Positions 8,322-17,197 are shown, numbered from the stretch's first letter. The stretch is DNA of 64,000 bases from an uncultured Clostridia bacterium (GCA_947598155.1 CANQFC010000005.1:1-64000); one strand, 5' to 3'. A program made the numbers and translations. Notes: a model not told the origin generated them from the sequence alone.

Positions 8322-9923
8322 TTATCTGTCCCATTTGTCGCAGAGAGCGTTAATTTGGTCGGCAAATTTTGCGAGGTCCTTGTTGGCACCGCCGCGGTTG
8401 TGTTCAATAACCGCAAGCAGACGCTTGCCTGAGTCAATAAGCCTGCGGAATACCGTGTTTGCGCGGCTCTCCTTGGGTTTAAATTTAGTAATTCTCTCAC
8501 GGTTGCCCTCAATCAGCAATTTACCTGTGCTAAGGTCGTAGACGGCCTCGTTGTACGGGGCTTCTGCGGGAATGTTCAGTTTTTCGGAAACAAGAGAGGC
8601 AAAGCTGTCGCAAACCGTGTCCTGCCCGTGATTTACATATACCTTTTGAGGCTTAGGAGAAATGTTTTCAAGCCATCCTAAGAGCATATCCCTGTCGGCA
8701 TGGCCGCTTATGCCCTCCATCTGCGCGATTTCGGCGTTGACCGCAACCGTTTCGCCGAAAAGTTTTATCTCGGCCGCGCCATCAATCAGCTTAGCGCCGA
8801 GCGTTCCCTCAGACTGATAGCCTACAAAAAGAACGGTGCATTCTCTCCGCCAAAGGTTGTGCTTGAGGTGGTGCCTTATACGCCCGGCCTCGCACATTCC
8901 TGAGGCGGAAAGGATAATTTTAGGCTGAGGGTCGGAATTTATAAATTTTGAATCGTCGCTCGTAATTGAGAGATTGAGATTGGGAAAATGAATTGGATTT
9001 ATTCCGCTGTCGAGCAAATCAAGCGTTTCACGGTCAAAAAATTCAACCAAATCCTCGCTGTAAATCCCCGTTGCCTCTACGGCAAGGGGGCTGTCTACCC
9101 ATACGGGGAAATTATCGTGATTTTTAATGAGCCTGTCGTTTTTTATTTGGCGGATAAGGTAAAGCATTTCCTGAGTTCTGCCTACGGCAAAGCAGGGTAT
9201 AACAACGTTGCCGCCTCTGTCAAAGGTACGCTGAATAATAGACGTAAGCTGGCTTATGTAATCGGGTCTTTCACCGTGAAGACGGTCGCCGTAGGTTGAT
9301 TCAATAACGACGACGTCTGCGGTTTTGGGCTTTTGCGGGTCGCGGATAAGCGGGCGGTCAATGTTGCCCACGTCTCCCGAAAAAAGAACGGTCTTTTTTT
9401 CTCCGCTTTCTGTTAAAGTCAGCTCAATGCTTGCCGAGCCCAAAAGGTGGCCTGCGTCAATAAATTTAACCGAAATGCAGTCGCAAATCTCATAGTCAAG
9501 GTTATAGTGGCAGGGTTTAAACAGAGGCATCATTTTCATTACGTCGTCTCGGGTGTAAACGGGCTCATATTCCTCATCGCCGCTTCGCTTGGCCTTCCTG
9601 TTCCGCCATTCCGCTTCAAATTCCTGAATGTGAGCGGAGTCCAAAAGCATTATCCGGCAAAGCTTTTCCGTTGCAAAGGTGGTGTAAATTGAACCCGAAA
9701 ATCCGTTTTTTACGAGCTTAGGTATCATACCCGAGTGGTCAATATGCGCGTGCGTTAAGAAAATGAAGTCAATATCGGCGGGAGCTACCGGCAAAGGGCC
9801 GTTCGCGTAAATGTCAATTCCCTGTTCCATTCCGTAATCGACAAGTATTTTTTTGTTCTCAACCGTTATGAGCGTTGCGGAGCCCGTAACCTCATGCGCG
9901 GCGCCTAAAAATTGTATTTTCAT
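8322..9923 (-). CDS. Beta-CASP metallo-beta-lactamase-fold RNA nuclease
   Basis: Zinc-dependent RNA-processing enzyme of the CPSF73/YsiG type. The metallo-beta-lactamase motif 'LTHAHIDHSG' is near residue 65. The beta-CASP insert carries 'IESTYGDRLHG', and the later motifs 'SASGMCEAGRIRHHLK', 'GISGHADR' and 'YVNHGQ' are all intact. The start at 9923 follows AGGTGA by seven bases; the track's Met at 9947 would overlap that site. The last 40 residues form a basic tail ('KFKPKESRANTVFRR'). Endo- or exoribonuclease activity is inferred from the family. Confidence 0.87.
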   Translation of the reverse strand: MKIQFLGAAHEVTGSATLITVENKKILVDYGMEQGIDIYANGPLPVAPADIDFIFLTHAHIDHSGMIPKLVKNGFSGSIYTTFATEKLCRIMLLDSAHIQEFEAEWRNRKAKRSGDEEYEPVYTRDDVMKMMPLFKPCHYNLDYEICDCISVKFIDAGHLLGSASIELTLTESGEKKTVLFSGDVGNIDRPLIRDPQKPKTADVVVIESTYGDRLHGERPDYISQLTSIIQRTFDRGGNVVIPCFAVGRTQEMLYLIRQIKNDRLIKNHDNFPVWVDSPLAVEATGIYSEDLVEFFDRETLDLLDSGINPIHFPNLNLSITSDDSKFINSDPQPKIILSASGMCEAGRIRHHLKHNLWRRECTVLFVGYQSEGTLGAKLIDGAAEIKLFGETVAVNAEIAQMEGISGHADRDMLLGWLENISPKPQKVYVNHGQDTVCDSFASLVSEKLNIPAEAPYNEAVYDLSTGKLLIEGNRERITKFKPKESRANTVFRRLIDSGKRLLAVIEHNRGGANKDLAKFADQINALCDKWDR

Positions 9924-10086
9924 TAAAATCACCTGTCCTTTTAACAACTTGATGTATGTGAATTCGGCGCGCTGACGTAAATTTTCGGAAAATTTTTGCC
10001 GCGCCCGTATTTCATTTAGCTTGTCTGATTTTTCCTCCTATATTGAATTTATCACTTATTCGCCTCAAAGTCAATGAATTATTTAC

Positions 10087-10115
10087 TTGAAAAATATATA
10101 AATATATAGTAAAAT
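10087..10115 (+). promoter_or_regulatory. SigA-type promoter for the PAP2 gene
   Basis: TTGAAA, a 17-base AT-rich spacer, then TAAAAT, placed 33 bases before the phosphatase start codon. Confidence 0.55.
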
Positions 10116-10147
10116 AAATAAAACTTAATAAGAAAGGAGAAATCAGA

Positions 10148-10795
10148 ATGAATTTTGATTTTTCGGTATTCGATAATTTCGACTGGAAAATTTACGAGCT
10201 TTTCGGTTCGCTTCACAGCACTGTAATGAATTACGTCGCCGAATTTTTCACGCTCTTCGGAGAGGGCGCGTTTGTTATTCCGCTCGCTCTTTTCGCGATT
10301 TTCTGTTTGTCGACAAAGAAACTGCGCAAAACAGGCGGCACCCTTTTGCTGGCGATTGTTTTCGGTACGGTAATGACGAACGGAATTTTTAAGCCGCTTT
10401 TCGGCAGACCCCGTCCGTACATATACTACAAAGACAATGCGCAGTATATGAGCTGGTACACGCAGGCGGGCTCGCACGTTGAGAGCGACAAATCATTTCC
10501 CTCGGGCCACACTACGCTCGCATTTGAAACGGCGGTTGCGCTTTTCTCAACGCTTAACAAAAAGTTCAGTTGGGTATTCCTTGTAATGGCGGTCGGAACG
10601 GGACTTTCAAGAATTTACCTCGCGGTGCATTACCCCACGGACGTTATCGGAGGATTTTTTATCGGAGTCGTTGCGGGAATCCTCGGCTATCTTGTAGCAA
10701 GAGCAATTCTTAAATATGCCGAAGAAACGGAAAATCCGCTTATCAAAAAGCTGAATAATTTTGATTTGCTTGACAAATTTGCGAAAAAACAATAA
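10148..10795 (+). CDS. PAP2 (type 2 phosphatidic acid) family membrane phosphatase
   Basis: Integral membrane phosphatase acting on lipid pyrophosphates, such as undecaprenyl pyrophosphate, or on phosphatidic acid. All three signature blocks are present: 'KPLFGRPRPY' near residue 78, 'FPSGHTT' near 118 and 'SRIYLAVHYPTDVIGG' near 155. Four or five membrane helices surround them. AAAGGAG precedes the ATG, and a promoter lies just upstream. Being next to a penicillin-binding protein favours a lipid-carrier recycling role, but this is inference. Confidence 0.9.
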   Translation: MNFDFSVFDNFDWKIYELFGSLHSTVMNYVAEFFTLFGEGAFVIPLALFAIFCLSTKKLRKTGGTLLLAIVFGTVMTNGIFKPLFGRPRPYIYYKDNAQYMSWYTQAGSHVESDKSFPSGHTTLAFETAVALFSTLNKKFSWVFLVMAVGTGLSRIYLAVHYPTDVIGGFFIGVVAGILGYLVARAILKYAEETENPLIKKLNNFDLLDKFAKKQ

Positions 10796-10876
10796 TTTAT
10801 ATTAAAACATATCACCCGCGTCAATAATGATAATGAAATGTTTTCAGTCATTTAATGCGAACGGGTGGTATTTTTT

Positions 10877-12475
10877 ATGTATAAACGGACGGCGGTTTCA
10901 TTTTTCGCGCTTATGGTCGTATTCGGTATGCTTATAGTTAATCTTTCGTATGTGCTTGTGCAAAATACGCAGGCGGCGGATTCGGCGGGCACTAAATCCG
11001 AAACAGTCGCCGTTTCAAGAGGCGGAATATACGACAGAAATTTAAAACCGCTTACTAATACCGAAAAAAGATATATATGCTATGCTCTGCCAAGCACGCA
11101 GGCGCTTAAAAAACTTGAGCCTTTCCTTGAAAAAAGCGCTCTGTCCGATATTTATTCGGAAATGTCAAACGGTAAAATTATTAAATTTAACTGTAACCAT
11201 ATTTTTCACGAAAACGAGATAGTATCGGTCGGCACTGTAAAAAGATACAGCGGCGAAAATCTTTGCCGGCATTTAATCGGCTATCTTGACGGCGACGGAA
11301 ACGGCGTTGCGGGACTTGAAAAAAATTATGACAGTTATTTAAAATTGACGGGCGGAAAGGTCACCGTTTCGTGGAGCTCCGACGCGCAAAACCGCGTTTT
11401 ACTCGGCGAAAAAATAAATGTGACAGAAAAAAATTATCCCGACGCGGGCGGAATTGCGCTGACGATTGACAGGGATTTTCAGTCTGCCCTTCAGAAAATA
11501 ATGAATAAATCCGACATTGGTGTTGGCGCCGCGGTAATAATGGACAGCGAAAATTCAGAGATTTTGGCGTCCTGCTCTCTGCCGTCGTTTGACCCTGAAA
11601 ATGTTGCCGCGTATCTTAACAAAAAAGACGCTCCGTTAATCAACCGCGCGGATACCGCTTTCAGCGTGGGGTCGGTTTTCAAAGCGTTTGTCGCCGCCGC
11701 GGCGATTGAGAACGGGATAGAATCGGAACATTACTGCAACGGCACTATTCACATAGGCAATACGGATTTTCGGTGCAATAACGGCATTTCTCACGGTAAA
11801 ACGGATATAGCCCTTGCTATGGAAAAATCCTGCAACACGTTTTTTATTTCTTTGGGGCAAAAGGTGGGCGCGGAAAAACTGCTCAATATCTGCGAGGGGC
11901 TGGGCCTCGGCAAAAGCTTTGAGTATGAAGACGGAGTTTATTCAAATAAGGGAACACTTCCGGATATATCCGATTTGGCCTCACCGTCCGCGCTTGCAAA
12001 TTTGTCGTTCGGTCAGGGCACGCTTTTGGCAACGCCGTGGCAGATGGCGGCGGCATATTCGGCAATAGCAAACGGGGGCGTTTACCATACGCCCGTTTTA
12101 ATGAACGCTGTTTTGGGAGAAAATCAAGAGGTGATTCAGCGCCTTATGCCGGATGAGGGCGTGCGCGTTATAAGCAAAGAAACGGCGCGCCGCCTTGACG
12201 AAATTTTGCGGGGCGTTGTTGAAAAAGGCACGGCAAAATCGGGGTACAGCGAAAAGGCGAGAGGGTGCGGCAAAACCGCGACGGCGCAGAGCGGCTGGAT
12301 AAAAGACGGCAGAGAAATTCTGCACACATGGTTCTGCGGATATTTCACATACGGTGACAAAACTTATACTGTTGTAATTTTGAAAGAGGACGGCACTTCG
12401 GGAGCCAAAGACTGCGCGCCTGTTTTTAAAACGGTAACGGAAGAAATCTGTGAAATAATAGATGAGAGGAAATAA
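10877..12475 (+). CDS. Class B penicillin-binding protein (peptidoglycan transpeptidase)
   Basis: Membrane-anchored D,D-transpeptidase that crosslinks peptidoglycan. A single N-terminal membrane helix ('FFALMVVFGMLIVNLSYVLV') is followed by the 'SRGGIYDRN' dimerisation-domain motif. In the transpeptidase domain the catalytic serine is in 'SVGSVFKAF' (SxxK, about residue 265), SxN is 'KSCNTF', and the third motif is 'KTATAQSG' instead of KTG. There is no PASTA domain, so it resembles PbpA/PBP2-like proteins more than SpoVD. I choose ATG 10877, eight bases after GGGTGG, over the upstream GTG. It ends with its own terminator. Confidence 0.88.
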   Translation: MYKRTAVSFFALMVVFGMLIVNLSYVLVQNTQAADSAGTKSETVAVSRGGIYDRNLKPLTNTEKRYICYALPSTQALKKLEPFLEKSALSDIYSEMSNGKIIKFNCNHIFHENEIVSVGTVKRYSGENLCRHLIGYLDGDGNGVAGLEKNYDSYLKLTGGKVTVSWSSDAQNRVLLGEKINVTEKNYPDAGGIALTIDRDFQSALQKIMNKSDIGVGAAVIMDSENSEILASCSLPSFDPENVAAYLNKKDAPLINRADTAFSVGSVFKAFVAAAAIENGIESEHYCNGTIHIGNTDFRCNNGISHGKTDIALAMEKSCNTFFISLGQKVGAEKLLNICEGLGLGKSFEYEDGVYSNKGTLPDISDLASPSALANLSFGQGTLLATPWQMAAAYSAIANGGVYHTPVLMNAVLGENQEVIQRLMPDEGVRVISKETARRLDEILRGVVEKGTAKSGYSEKARGCGKTATAQSGWIKDGREILHTWFCGYFTYGDKTYTVVILKEDGTSGAKDCAPVFKTVTEEICEIIDERK

Positions 12476-12477
12476 TA

Positions 12478-12503
12478 AAAGCGCTCAAAAGAGCGCTTTT
12501 TGC
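12478..12503 (+). terminator. Terminator of the penicillin-binding protein gene
   Basis: Stem AAAGCGCTC / GAGCGCTTT with an AAAA loop, followed by a T-run; it lies immediately after the stop codon. Confidence 0.88.
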
Positions 12504-12582
12504 GTTATCCGCTGTATTTTTTCTTTGAAGTTAATTTTGTTAAAATCCGTTACAATGTGCTTGAGCATAAACCCGCTGTTTT

Positions 12583-13350
12583 CTACTTAATATTAAATAA
12601 TGTTTTGGCGTTTTCGGCGGTTAAATCGAGAATTTCCTGCGCAGTAGTTTCTCTGATTTCGGCAATTTTCTGCGCCGTATATGGAATAAGCGATGAATCG
12701 TTCCGCTTGCCTCTGAACGGTACGGGAGTCATATACGGGCAGTCTGTTTCAATAAGCAATCTGTCAGACGGAACATATTTTGCGACTTGGGCGGGCTTTA
12801 CGGCGTTTTTAAATGTTACCGCGCCGCCGAGCCCGATATACATACCGAGCTTGACGATTTCTTTCGCCGTTTCAACACTGCCCGAAAAGCAGTGCACAAC
12901 GCCTTTCGGTTTGTGCTTTTTCAGAAGATTTAAGGTGTCCTCGTGTGACTCCCTGTCGTGAAATATAACGGGAAGAGCAAGTTCGTTTGCAAGGATAATC
13001 TGCTTTTCCGCAAGCTCTAATTGCTCATGGCGACTTTCTTTTTCATAATGATAATCAAGACCAATTTCCCCTATGGCAACGACTTTTTCATCTTTGCAAA
13101 GCTCTTTTATTATTTCAAGGTCGCCGTCCTTATAATCGGAGAGATTCAGCGGATGAAACCCGACTGCCGAGTAAATATAGCCGTATTGATGCGCTGTTTC
13201 TACCGAAAATTTGCTTGTCGGAATATTCACTCCGCAGAAAACTACGCCTGAAACGCCTTTGCCCTCTAAAGAGGCGAGCAATTCGTTTCGGTCGGAATCA
13301 AATTGCCCGTCATCATAATGCGCGTGTGAATCAAATATATTATTCATCAT
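12583..13350 (-). CDS. tatD: TatD-family metal-dependent hydrolase / DNase
   Basis: TIM-barrel amidohydrolase-fold nuclease. Metal ligands appear as 'DSHAHYDD' at the N-terminus, 'IGEIGLDYHY' near residue 95, 'PVIFHDRESHED', 'VVHCFSGS' and 'LIETDCPYM'. At 255 residues it is typical. Its start overlaps the metG stop by four bases (ATGA-type coupling), a conserved Firmicute arrangement in which metG and tatD share a transcript. The exact cellular substrate of TatD proteins is not settled; 3'-5' DNase activity is the usual assignment. Confidence 0.93.
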   Translation of the reverse strand: MMNNIFDSHAHYDDGQFDSDRNELLASLEGKGVSGVVFCGVNIPTSKFSVETAHQYGYIYSAVGFHPLNLSDYKDGDLEIIKELCKDEKVVAIGEIGLDYHYEKESRHEQLELAEKQIILANELALPVIFHDRESHEDTLNLLKKHKPKGVVHCFSGSVETAKEIVKLGMYIGLGGAVTFKNAVKPAQVAKYVPSDRLLIETDCPYMTPVPFRGKRNDSSLIPYTAQKIAEIRETTAQEILDLTAENAKTLFNIK

Positions 13351-15290
13351 CTTATTTTTGAACCGTTGGGAACAGAGCTGTCAAGGAAAAGCACCTTAAC
13401 GTCCGTTTCAGAGCAGTCTGCCGCCAAAATCATTCCGTTGCTCTCTACTCCGCAAAGCACAGCGGGTTTAAGATTGGAAACCACAACCACTTTTTTGCCG
13501 ACCAAGTCCTCGGGAGCGTACCACTTTGAGATGCCGCTTGCAACCGTTCTCGGCGTTCCCGAACCGTCGTCAAGAGTTAGCTTTAATAGCTTTTTCGCTT
13601 TTGGAACGGCCTCGCACGCGGTAACCTCGGCGGCTTTAAGCTCAACCTTGGCAAAATCGTCTATTCCTATTTGAGCTACGCCCTGTGCCTTTTCCTGTTT
13701 CTGAGATTCTTTTATTTTCTCTTCCTGCTTTGAAAGAAGGTCGGAGAGGAGCTTTTCCGCGTCAATTCTGTTAAACAGAGGAACTGCCGCGCCAACCTTT
13801 TCGCCTGCTTTTAAGCTGTTAAAATCCGAAAGAGAATTGTATTCGATAGTGGAGGCGCAAAGCTGTGCGTTGATTTTTTCCGATGTTTCGGGCATAAACG
13901 GGGAGAGAAGAGCCGAAAGAATGTGAATTGACTCCAAAAGATTGTAAAGCACGGTGCCGAGCCTTTCTTTCTGAGTTTCATCTTTGGCTAACGCCCAAGG
14001 CATTGTTTCATCAATGTATTTGTTGCAGCGGCGCGCAAAGAGCATTACGGATTCAACCGCGTCGCTGATTTTGTATTCTGAGAAATTTTTGTCAACGTCA
14101 AGGATGGTTTTTTTGGCGGCGGATTTTAAATCTTCGTCAACCACGTCCGGCTTAACGGGCGGCTGAATAATGCCGTCAAAGTACTTGTTCTGCATCGCTA
14201 CTGTACGGTTTACAAGGTTGCCGAGCGTATTTGCTAGGTCGGAATTAAAGCGTTCTATCATAGCCTCGTAAGTTATTGAGCCGTCGTTTGCGTGGGGCAT
14301 TTCTGCCAGAAGATAATACCTTACCGCGTCAACGCCGAAAATTTCGGTAAGCTCATCGGCATATATCACGTTCCCCCGCGATTTAGACATCTTGTCCTCG
14401 CCGAACAAAAGCCACGGGTGGCCGTAAACCTGCTTTGGCAGCGGCTCGCCGAGCGCCATAAGCATAATCGGCCAATATATAGTGTGAAATCTTACAATAT
14501 CCTTTCCTATAATGTGAACGTCCGCGGGCCAGTATTTTTTGTAAAGAGCGCCCTTTTCGTCGGGGTCATAGCCGAGCGCGGTAATATAGTTTGAAAGAGC
14601 GTCTATCCAAACGTAAATAACGTGATTCTCGTCAAACGTAACGGGAATGCCCCATTTGAATGAAGTTCTTGAAACGCAAAGGTCCTGAAGACCCGGTTTA
14701 ATAAAGTTGTTAAGCATTTCTTTTTTGCGCGCCTCGGGGTAAATAAAGCTGTCGTTTGACTCAATGTATTCCTCGAGCTGTTTTTGATATTTTGAAAGCT
14801 TTAAGAAATACGCCTCCTCTTTAGCAGGCTTAACCTCTCTGCCGCAGTCGGGGCATTTGCCGTCTACAAGCTGGCTTTCCGTCCAAAAAGATTCGCACGG
14901 AGTGCAGTAAAGTCCCTCATACTCGCTTTTGTAAATATCGCCCTGCTCATAAAGCTTTTTAAATATTTTCTGGACGGCCTTTTCGTGATAGCCGTCGGTA
15001 GTGCGGATAAACTTGTCGTAGGTCGTGTTTAAAAGGTCGCAAATACCTTTGATTTCGCCTGCGACCTTGTCAACATACTCTTTCGGAGTAACGCCCGCGT
15101 TTTTTGCGTATTCCTCAATTTTTTGTCCGTGCTCGTCTGTACCTGTCAGAAAGAAAACATCATAGCCCTGCATTCGCTTGTACCTCGCTATTGCGTCGGT
15201 CAGCACAATTTCGTAGCTGTTGCCGATGTGAGGCTTACGCGAAGTGTAAGCAATGGCTGTTGTGATGTAAAACTTTGGCTTTTCACACAT
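13347..15290 (-). CDS. metG: Methionyl-tRNA synthetase
   Basis: Charges tRNA-Met with methionine. Class I signatures are 'KPHIGNSYEI' (HIGH motif) near the N-terminus and 'DKMSKSRGN' (KMSKS) near residue 300. A zinc knuckle is formed by 'CTPC' and 'CPDC'. The C-terminal 110 residues are an EMAP/Arc1p-like tRNA-binding domain ('DDFAKVELKAAEVTACE', 'SNLKPAVLCG'), giving the full 647-residue architecture. AGAAAGGGGCG precedes the ATG. It heads the metG-tatD operon. Confidence 0.96.
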   Translation of the reverse strand: MCEKPKFYITTAIAYTSRKPHIGNSYEIVLTDAIARYKRMQGYDVFFLTGTDEHGQKIEEYAKNAGVTPKEYVDKVAGEIKGICDLLNTTYDKFIRTTDGYHEKAVQKIFKKLYEQGDIYKSEYEGLYCTPCESFWTESQLVDGKCPDCGREVKPAKEEAYFLKLSKYQKQLEEYIESNDSFIYPEARKKEMLNNFIKPGLQDLCVSRTSFKWGIPVTFDENHVIYVWIDALSNYITALGYDPDEKGALYKKYWPADVHIIGKDIVRFHTIYWPIMLMALGEPLPKQVYGHPWLLFGEDKMSKSRGNVIYADELTEIFGVDAVRYYLLAEMPHANDGSITYEAMIERFNSDLANTLGNLVNRTVAMQNKYFDGIIQPPVKPDVVDEDLKSAAKKTILDVDKNFSEYKISDAVESVMLFARRCNKYIDETMPWALAKDETQKERLGTVLYNLLESIHILSALLSPFMPETSEKINAQLCASTIEYNSLSDFNSLKAGEKVGAAVPLFNRIDAEKLLSDLLSKQEEKIKESQKQEKAQGVAQIGIDDFAKVELKAAEVTACEAVPKAKKLLKLTLDDGSGTPRTVASGISKWYAPEDLVGKKVVVVSNLKPAVLCGVESNGMILAADCSETDVKVLFLDSSVPNGSKIR

Positions 15291-15355
15291 AGAAAACGCC
15301 CCTTTCTGAAATGATATTTGCAGTCATAATATATTTTGACCGCATAATTTAAAAT

Positions 15356-15384
15356 ATTATACTAAATATTTAATCTTATTTCAA
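15356..15384 (-). promoter_or_regulatory. Likely promoter of metG-tatD
   Basis: On the minus strand TTGAAA, a 17-base spacer, then TAATAT, about 65 bases before the metG ATG. The -10 matches four of six consensus positions. Confidence 0.45.
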
Positions 15385-15446
15385 TAAGTTAGCGGAAAAT
15401 AAATAAAATAAGCGCCCGTTTTCCTTAATAATTAGATACAGTATAT

Positions 15447-15473
15447 ATAACTTAGGCAAGCCCATTATTGAAT
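15447..15473 (+). repeat. Dispersed border repeat, minimal copy R3
   Basis: Left end ATAACTTAGGCAAG fused directly to right end CCCATTATTGAAT. Only one GGCAAG is present where full copies have two flanking the interior. Confidence 0.75.
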
Positions 15474-15592
15474 AATTTATTTTTAACGCGTATCAATTTG
15501 ATTGCTGTTGCATAAATATTGATTGTGTAAACAAAAGCTTTAATAAAAAATTTTATAAATTTCATAAAAAACAAAAAAATTTCAAAAAAGTG

Positions 15593-15621
15593 TTGACATC
15601 CTCATTTTTTTATGGTATTTT
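15593..15621 (+). promoter_or_regulatory. Promoter of the tRNA array
   Basis: TTGACA (perfect -35), 17-base spacer, TATTTT (-10), 37 bases before the first tRNA. Confidence 0.8.
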
Positions 15622-15657
15622 ATATGAGCCGTTGAAACATAGCGGCAAGCAAAGCGT

Positions 15658-15733
15658 GGGAGCATAGCTCAGCTGGGAGAGCATCTGCCTTACAAGCAGA
15701 GGGTCACAGGTTCGAGCCCTGTTGTTCCCACCA
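15658..15733 (+). tRNA. tRNA-Val (anticodon TAC)
   Basis: 76 bases with encoded CCA. The acceptor GGGAGCA pairs with TGTTCCC (one G-T). The anticodon stem TCTGC/GCAGA encloses CTTACAA, giving TAC. The T-arm is ACAGG-TTCGAGC-CCTGT. Confidence 0.97.
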
Positions 15734-15738
15734 TTTTT

Positions 15739-15815
15739 GGCCCGGTAGTTCAGTTGGTTAGAACGCTAGCCTGTCACGCTAGAGGTCGACGGTTCGAGCC
15801 CGTTCCGGGTCGCCA
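15739..15815 (+). tRNA. tRNA-Asp (anticodon GTC)
   Basis: 77 bases with encoded CCA and discriminator G. The acceptor GGCCCGG pairs with CCGGGTC. The anticodon stem CTAGC/GCTAG encloses CTGTCAC. Confidence 0.97.
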
Positions 15816-15821
15816 TTTTTT

Positions 15822-15897
<76 letters not shown>

Positions 15898-15904
15898 TTT
15901 TTAT

Positions 15905-15980
15905 GCGGATGTAGCTCATCTGGTAGAGCGCCACCTTGCCAAGGTGGAGGTAGCGAGTTCGAGCCTCGTCATCCGCTCCA
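15905..15980 (+). tRNA. tRNA-Gly (anticodon GCC)
   Basis: 76 bases with encoded CCA. The acceptor begins GCGGATG and pairs with CATCCGC. The anticodon stem CCACC/GGTGG encloses TTGCCAA. Confidence 0.97.
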
Positions 15981-15984
15981 TTTG

Positions 15985-16012
15985 AGGACACGGGTTTGAG
16001 TGTCCTTTTTTT
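15985..16012 (+). terminator. Terminator inside the tRNA array, before tRNA-Cys
   Basis: Stem AGGACAC / GTGTCCT with an eight-base loop, then seven or more T. It lies between tRNA-Gly and tRNA-Cys. Confidence 0.7.
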
Positions 16013-16024
16013 ACAAGCGTGCAC

Positions 16025-16098
16025 GGCGACATAGCCAAGTGGTAAGGCGTGGGTCTGCAAAACCCTGATCCCCAGTTCAAGTCTGGGTGTCGCCTCCA
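16025..16098 (+). tRNA. tRNA-Cys (anticodon GCA)
   Basis: 74 bases with encoded CCA and discriminator T. The acceptor GGCGACA pairs with TGTCGCC. The anticodon loop is CTGCAAA, with four good stem pairs plus an outer T-T mismatch. It sits after an internal terminator, so read-through or a separate promoter is needed. Confidence 0.95.
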
Positions 16099-16123
16099 AA
16101 ATTGCCTTAGAAGGCAAAACAGT

Positions 16124-16156
16124 AAAATCCCTTGATTTCTCAAGGGATTTTTGCTT
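16124..16156 (+). terminator. Terminator of the tRNA array
   Basis: Stem AAATCCCTTGA / TCAAGGGATTT followed by TTGCTTTTT. Confidence 0.85.
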
Positions 16157-16189
16157 TTTACGGGCTTTTTATTTAGCGGTTTCAACAAT

Positions 16190-16232
16190 CGGCTTGCCGC
16201 GCCGCTTGACGGGGCAAGCTCCTTATTGAATA
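16190..16232 (+). repeat. Dispersed border repeat, right-end copy R4
   Basis: Carries only the right part of the element: GGCTTGCCGCGCCGCTTGAC, GGGGCAAGC, CTTATTGAAT. Its last ten bases overlap the 3' end of the minus-strand hydrolase and supply its ATT-CAA-TAA terminus. Confidence 0.8.
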
Positions 16233-17197
16233 TATTTACCGATAAATTCTTTTGCCTTTTCCCCGTACTTTTCCGGGTCGGCAAAGAACGACTGAGCGTG
16301 TATAGCGTTTTCGACTATGAGCAAATCCTTTTCGGCCGGGCACGCGTCGTAAAGCTCATAAACCATTTTTGTCGGAACAAAATCGTCCGCCCCGCCGTGA
16401 ATGAAAAGCATAGGAGCTTTGGCTTTTTTTACCGATGAAACGGGGCTTGCCTCTTTAAAGGAGTACCCCGCGTTTTTTAAATTTACCGCGTCGGCTATTG
16501 CGCGGAAAGGCTGAGAAGGAATGTGCGCATAATGGGGCAGGCAGTATTTAAACTCATCGTCGGCGCTCGTATAAGCGCAGTCGGAAATTATACAGGCGAC
16601 ATTTTCGGGAAGCTCATCGTTCCCTGCCGCTATGCAAACGGTTGCACCGCCCATGGAAATGCCGGCTAATACAAATTTAATGTTATTGCCGAATTTTTCG
16701 GTGTAGAATTTTATCCATTCAATTAAATCCTGCGCCTCAAAATACCCAAAGCCTATGTATTGCCCCTCGCTTTTCCCTTGAGCGCGCTGGTCGATAAGAA
16801 TTACGTTGTATCCGAGCGAGTGGTAAAACTTAGCTTGAGCGCCGAAATCGCCGTAACGCGTGCCCCTGTAACCGTGGGCGCACAAAACGTAAACGTTACT
16901 GTCCTGCTCCGAAGGAATCAAATAGCTGTATAGCTTTGCGCCGTCTTTAGCCGTCATTTCAAATTCCTTAGCGTTTTGCGACGCGCACCAAGCGTCGTAT
17001 TCAAGGTATTTTTCTTTTGAATATTCATGGCTGTAATCGTTGTCCGCTGAGCCGTCAGGAGAAAACAGGGCGAATAATTTCGGCAGAATCAGCGGGCTTT
17101 TTGAAACTACTTCCCGAGAAAGCAAAGCGGCCGTTCCGATATAGCCTAAAGCGGCGCCGCCCAAAAAAGAAACGCCGATTTTTGTCATTTTCTTCAT
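16223..17197 (-). CDS. Alpha/beta hydrolase with N-terminal membrane segment
   Basis: Serine hydrolase of the S9/BAAT-like group. A hydrophobic N-terminal stretch ('FLGGAALGYIGTAALL') suggests membrane anchoring or export. The nucleophile elbow is 'LAGISMGGAT' (Ser), an oxyanion-side motif is 'CAHGYRGT', the acid is probably Asp in 'IHGGADDFVP', and the catalytic His is in 'VENAIHAQSF'. At 324 residues it matches clostridial alpha/beta hydrolases usually annotated as lysophospholipase-like or peptidase-like; the substrate is unknown. AGGAGG precedes the ATG. Its stop codon is provided by the end of repeat R4, so the original C-terminus may have been altered. Confidence 0.85.
   Translation of the reverse strand: MKKMTKIGVSFLGGAALGYIGTAALLSREVVSKSPLILPKLFALFSPDGSADNDYSHEYSKEKYLEYDAWCASQNAKEFEMTAKDGAKLYSYLIPSEQDSNVYVLCAHGYRGTRYGDFGAQAKFYHSLGYNVILIDQRAQGKSEGQYIGFGYFEAQDLIEWIKFYTEKFGNNIKFVLAGISMGGATVCIAAGNDELPENVACIISDCAYTSADDEFKYCLPHYAHIPSQPFRAIADAVNLKNAGYSFKEASPVSSVKKAKAPMLFIHGGADDFVPTKMVYELYDACPAEKDLLIVENAIHAQSFFADPEKYGEKAKEFIGKYIQ

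Larger units (their letters stand above)
15291..15657. other. 367-bp intergenic region between metG and the tRNA array
   Basis: Contains the metG promoter (minus strand), the minimal border repeat R3 and the tRNA promoter. No T-box-like leader is evident for metG. The rest is AT-rich with no supportable ORF. Confidence 0.8.

Noticed and set aside
15291-15440. T-box leader for metG
   Set aside because: No T-box sequence or terminator hairpin is seen between the likely promoter and the start codon.
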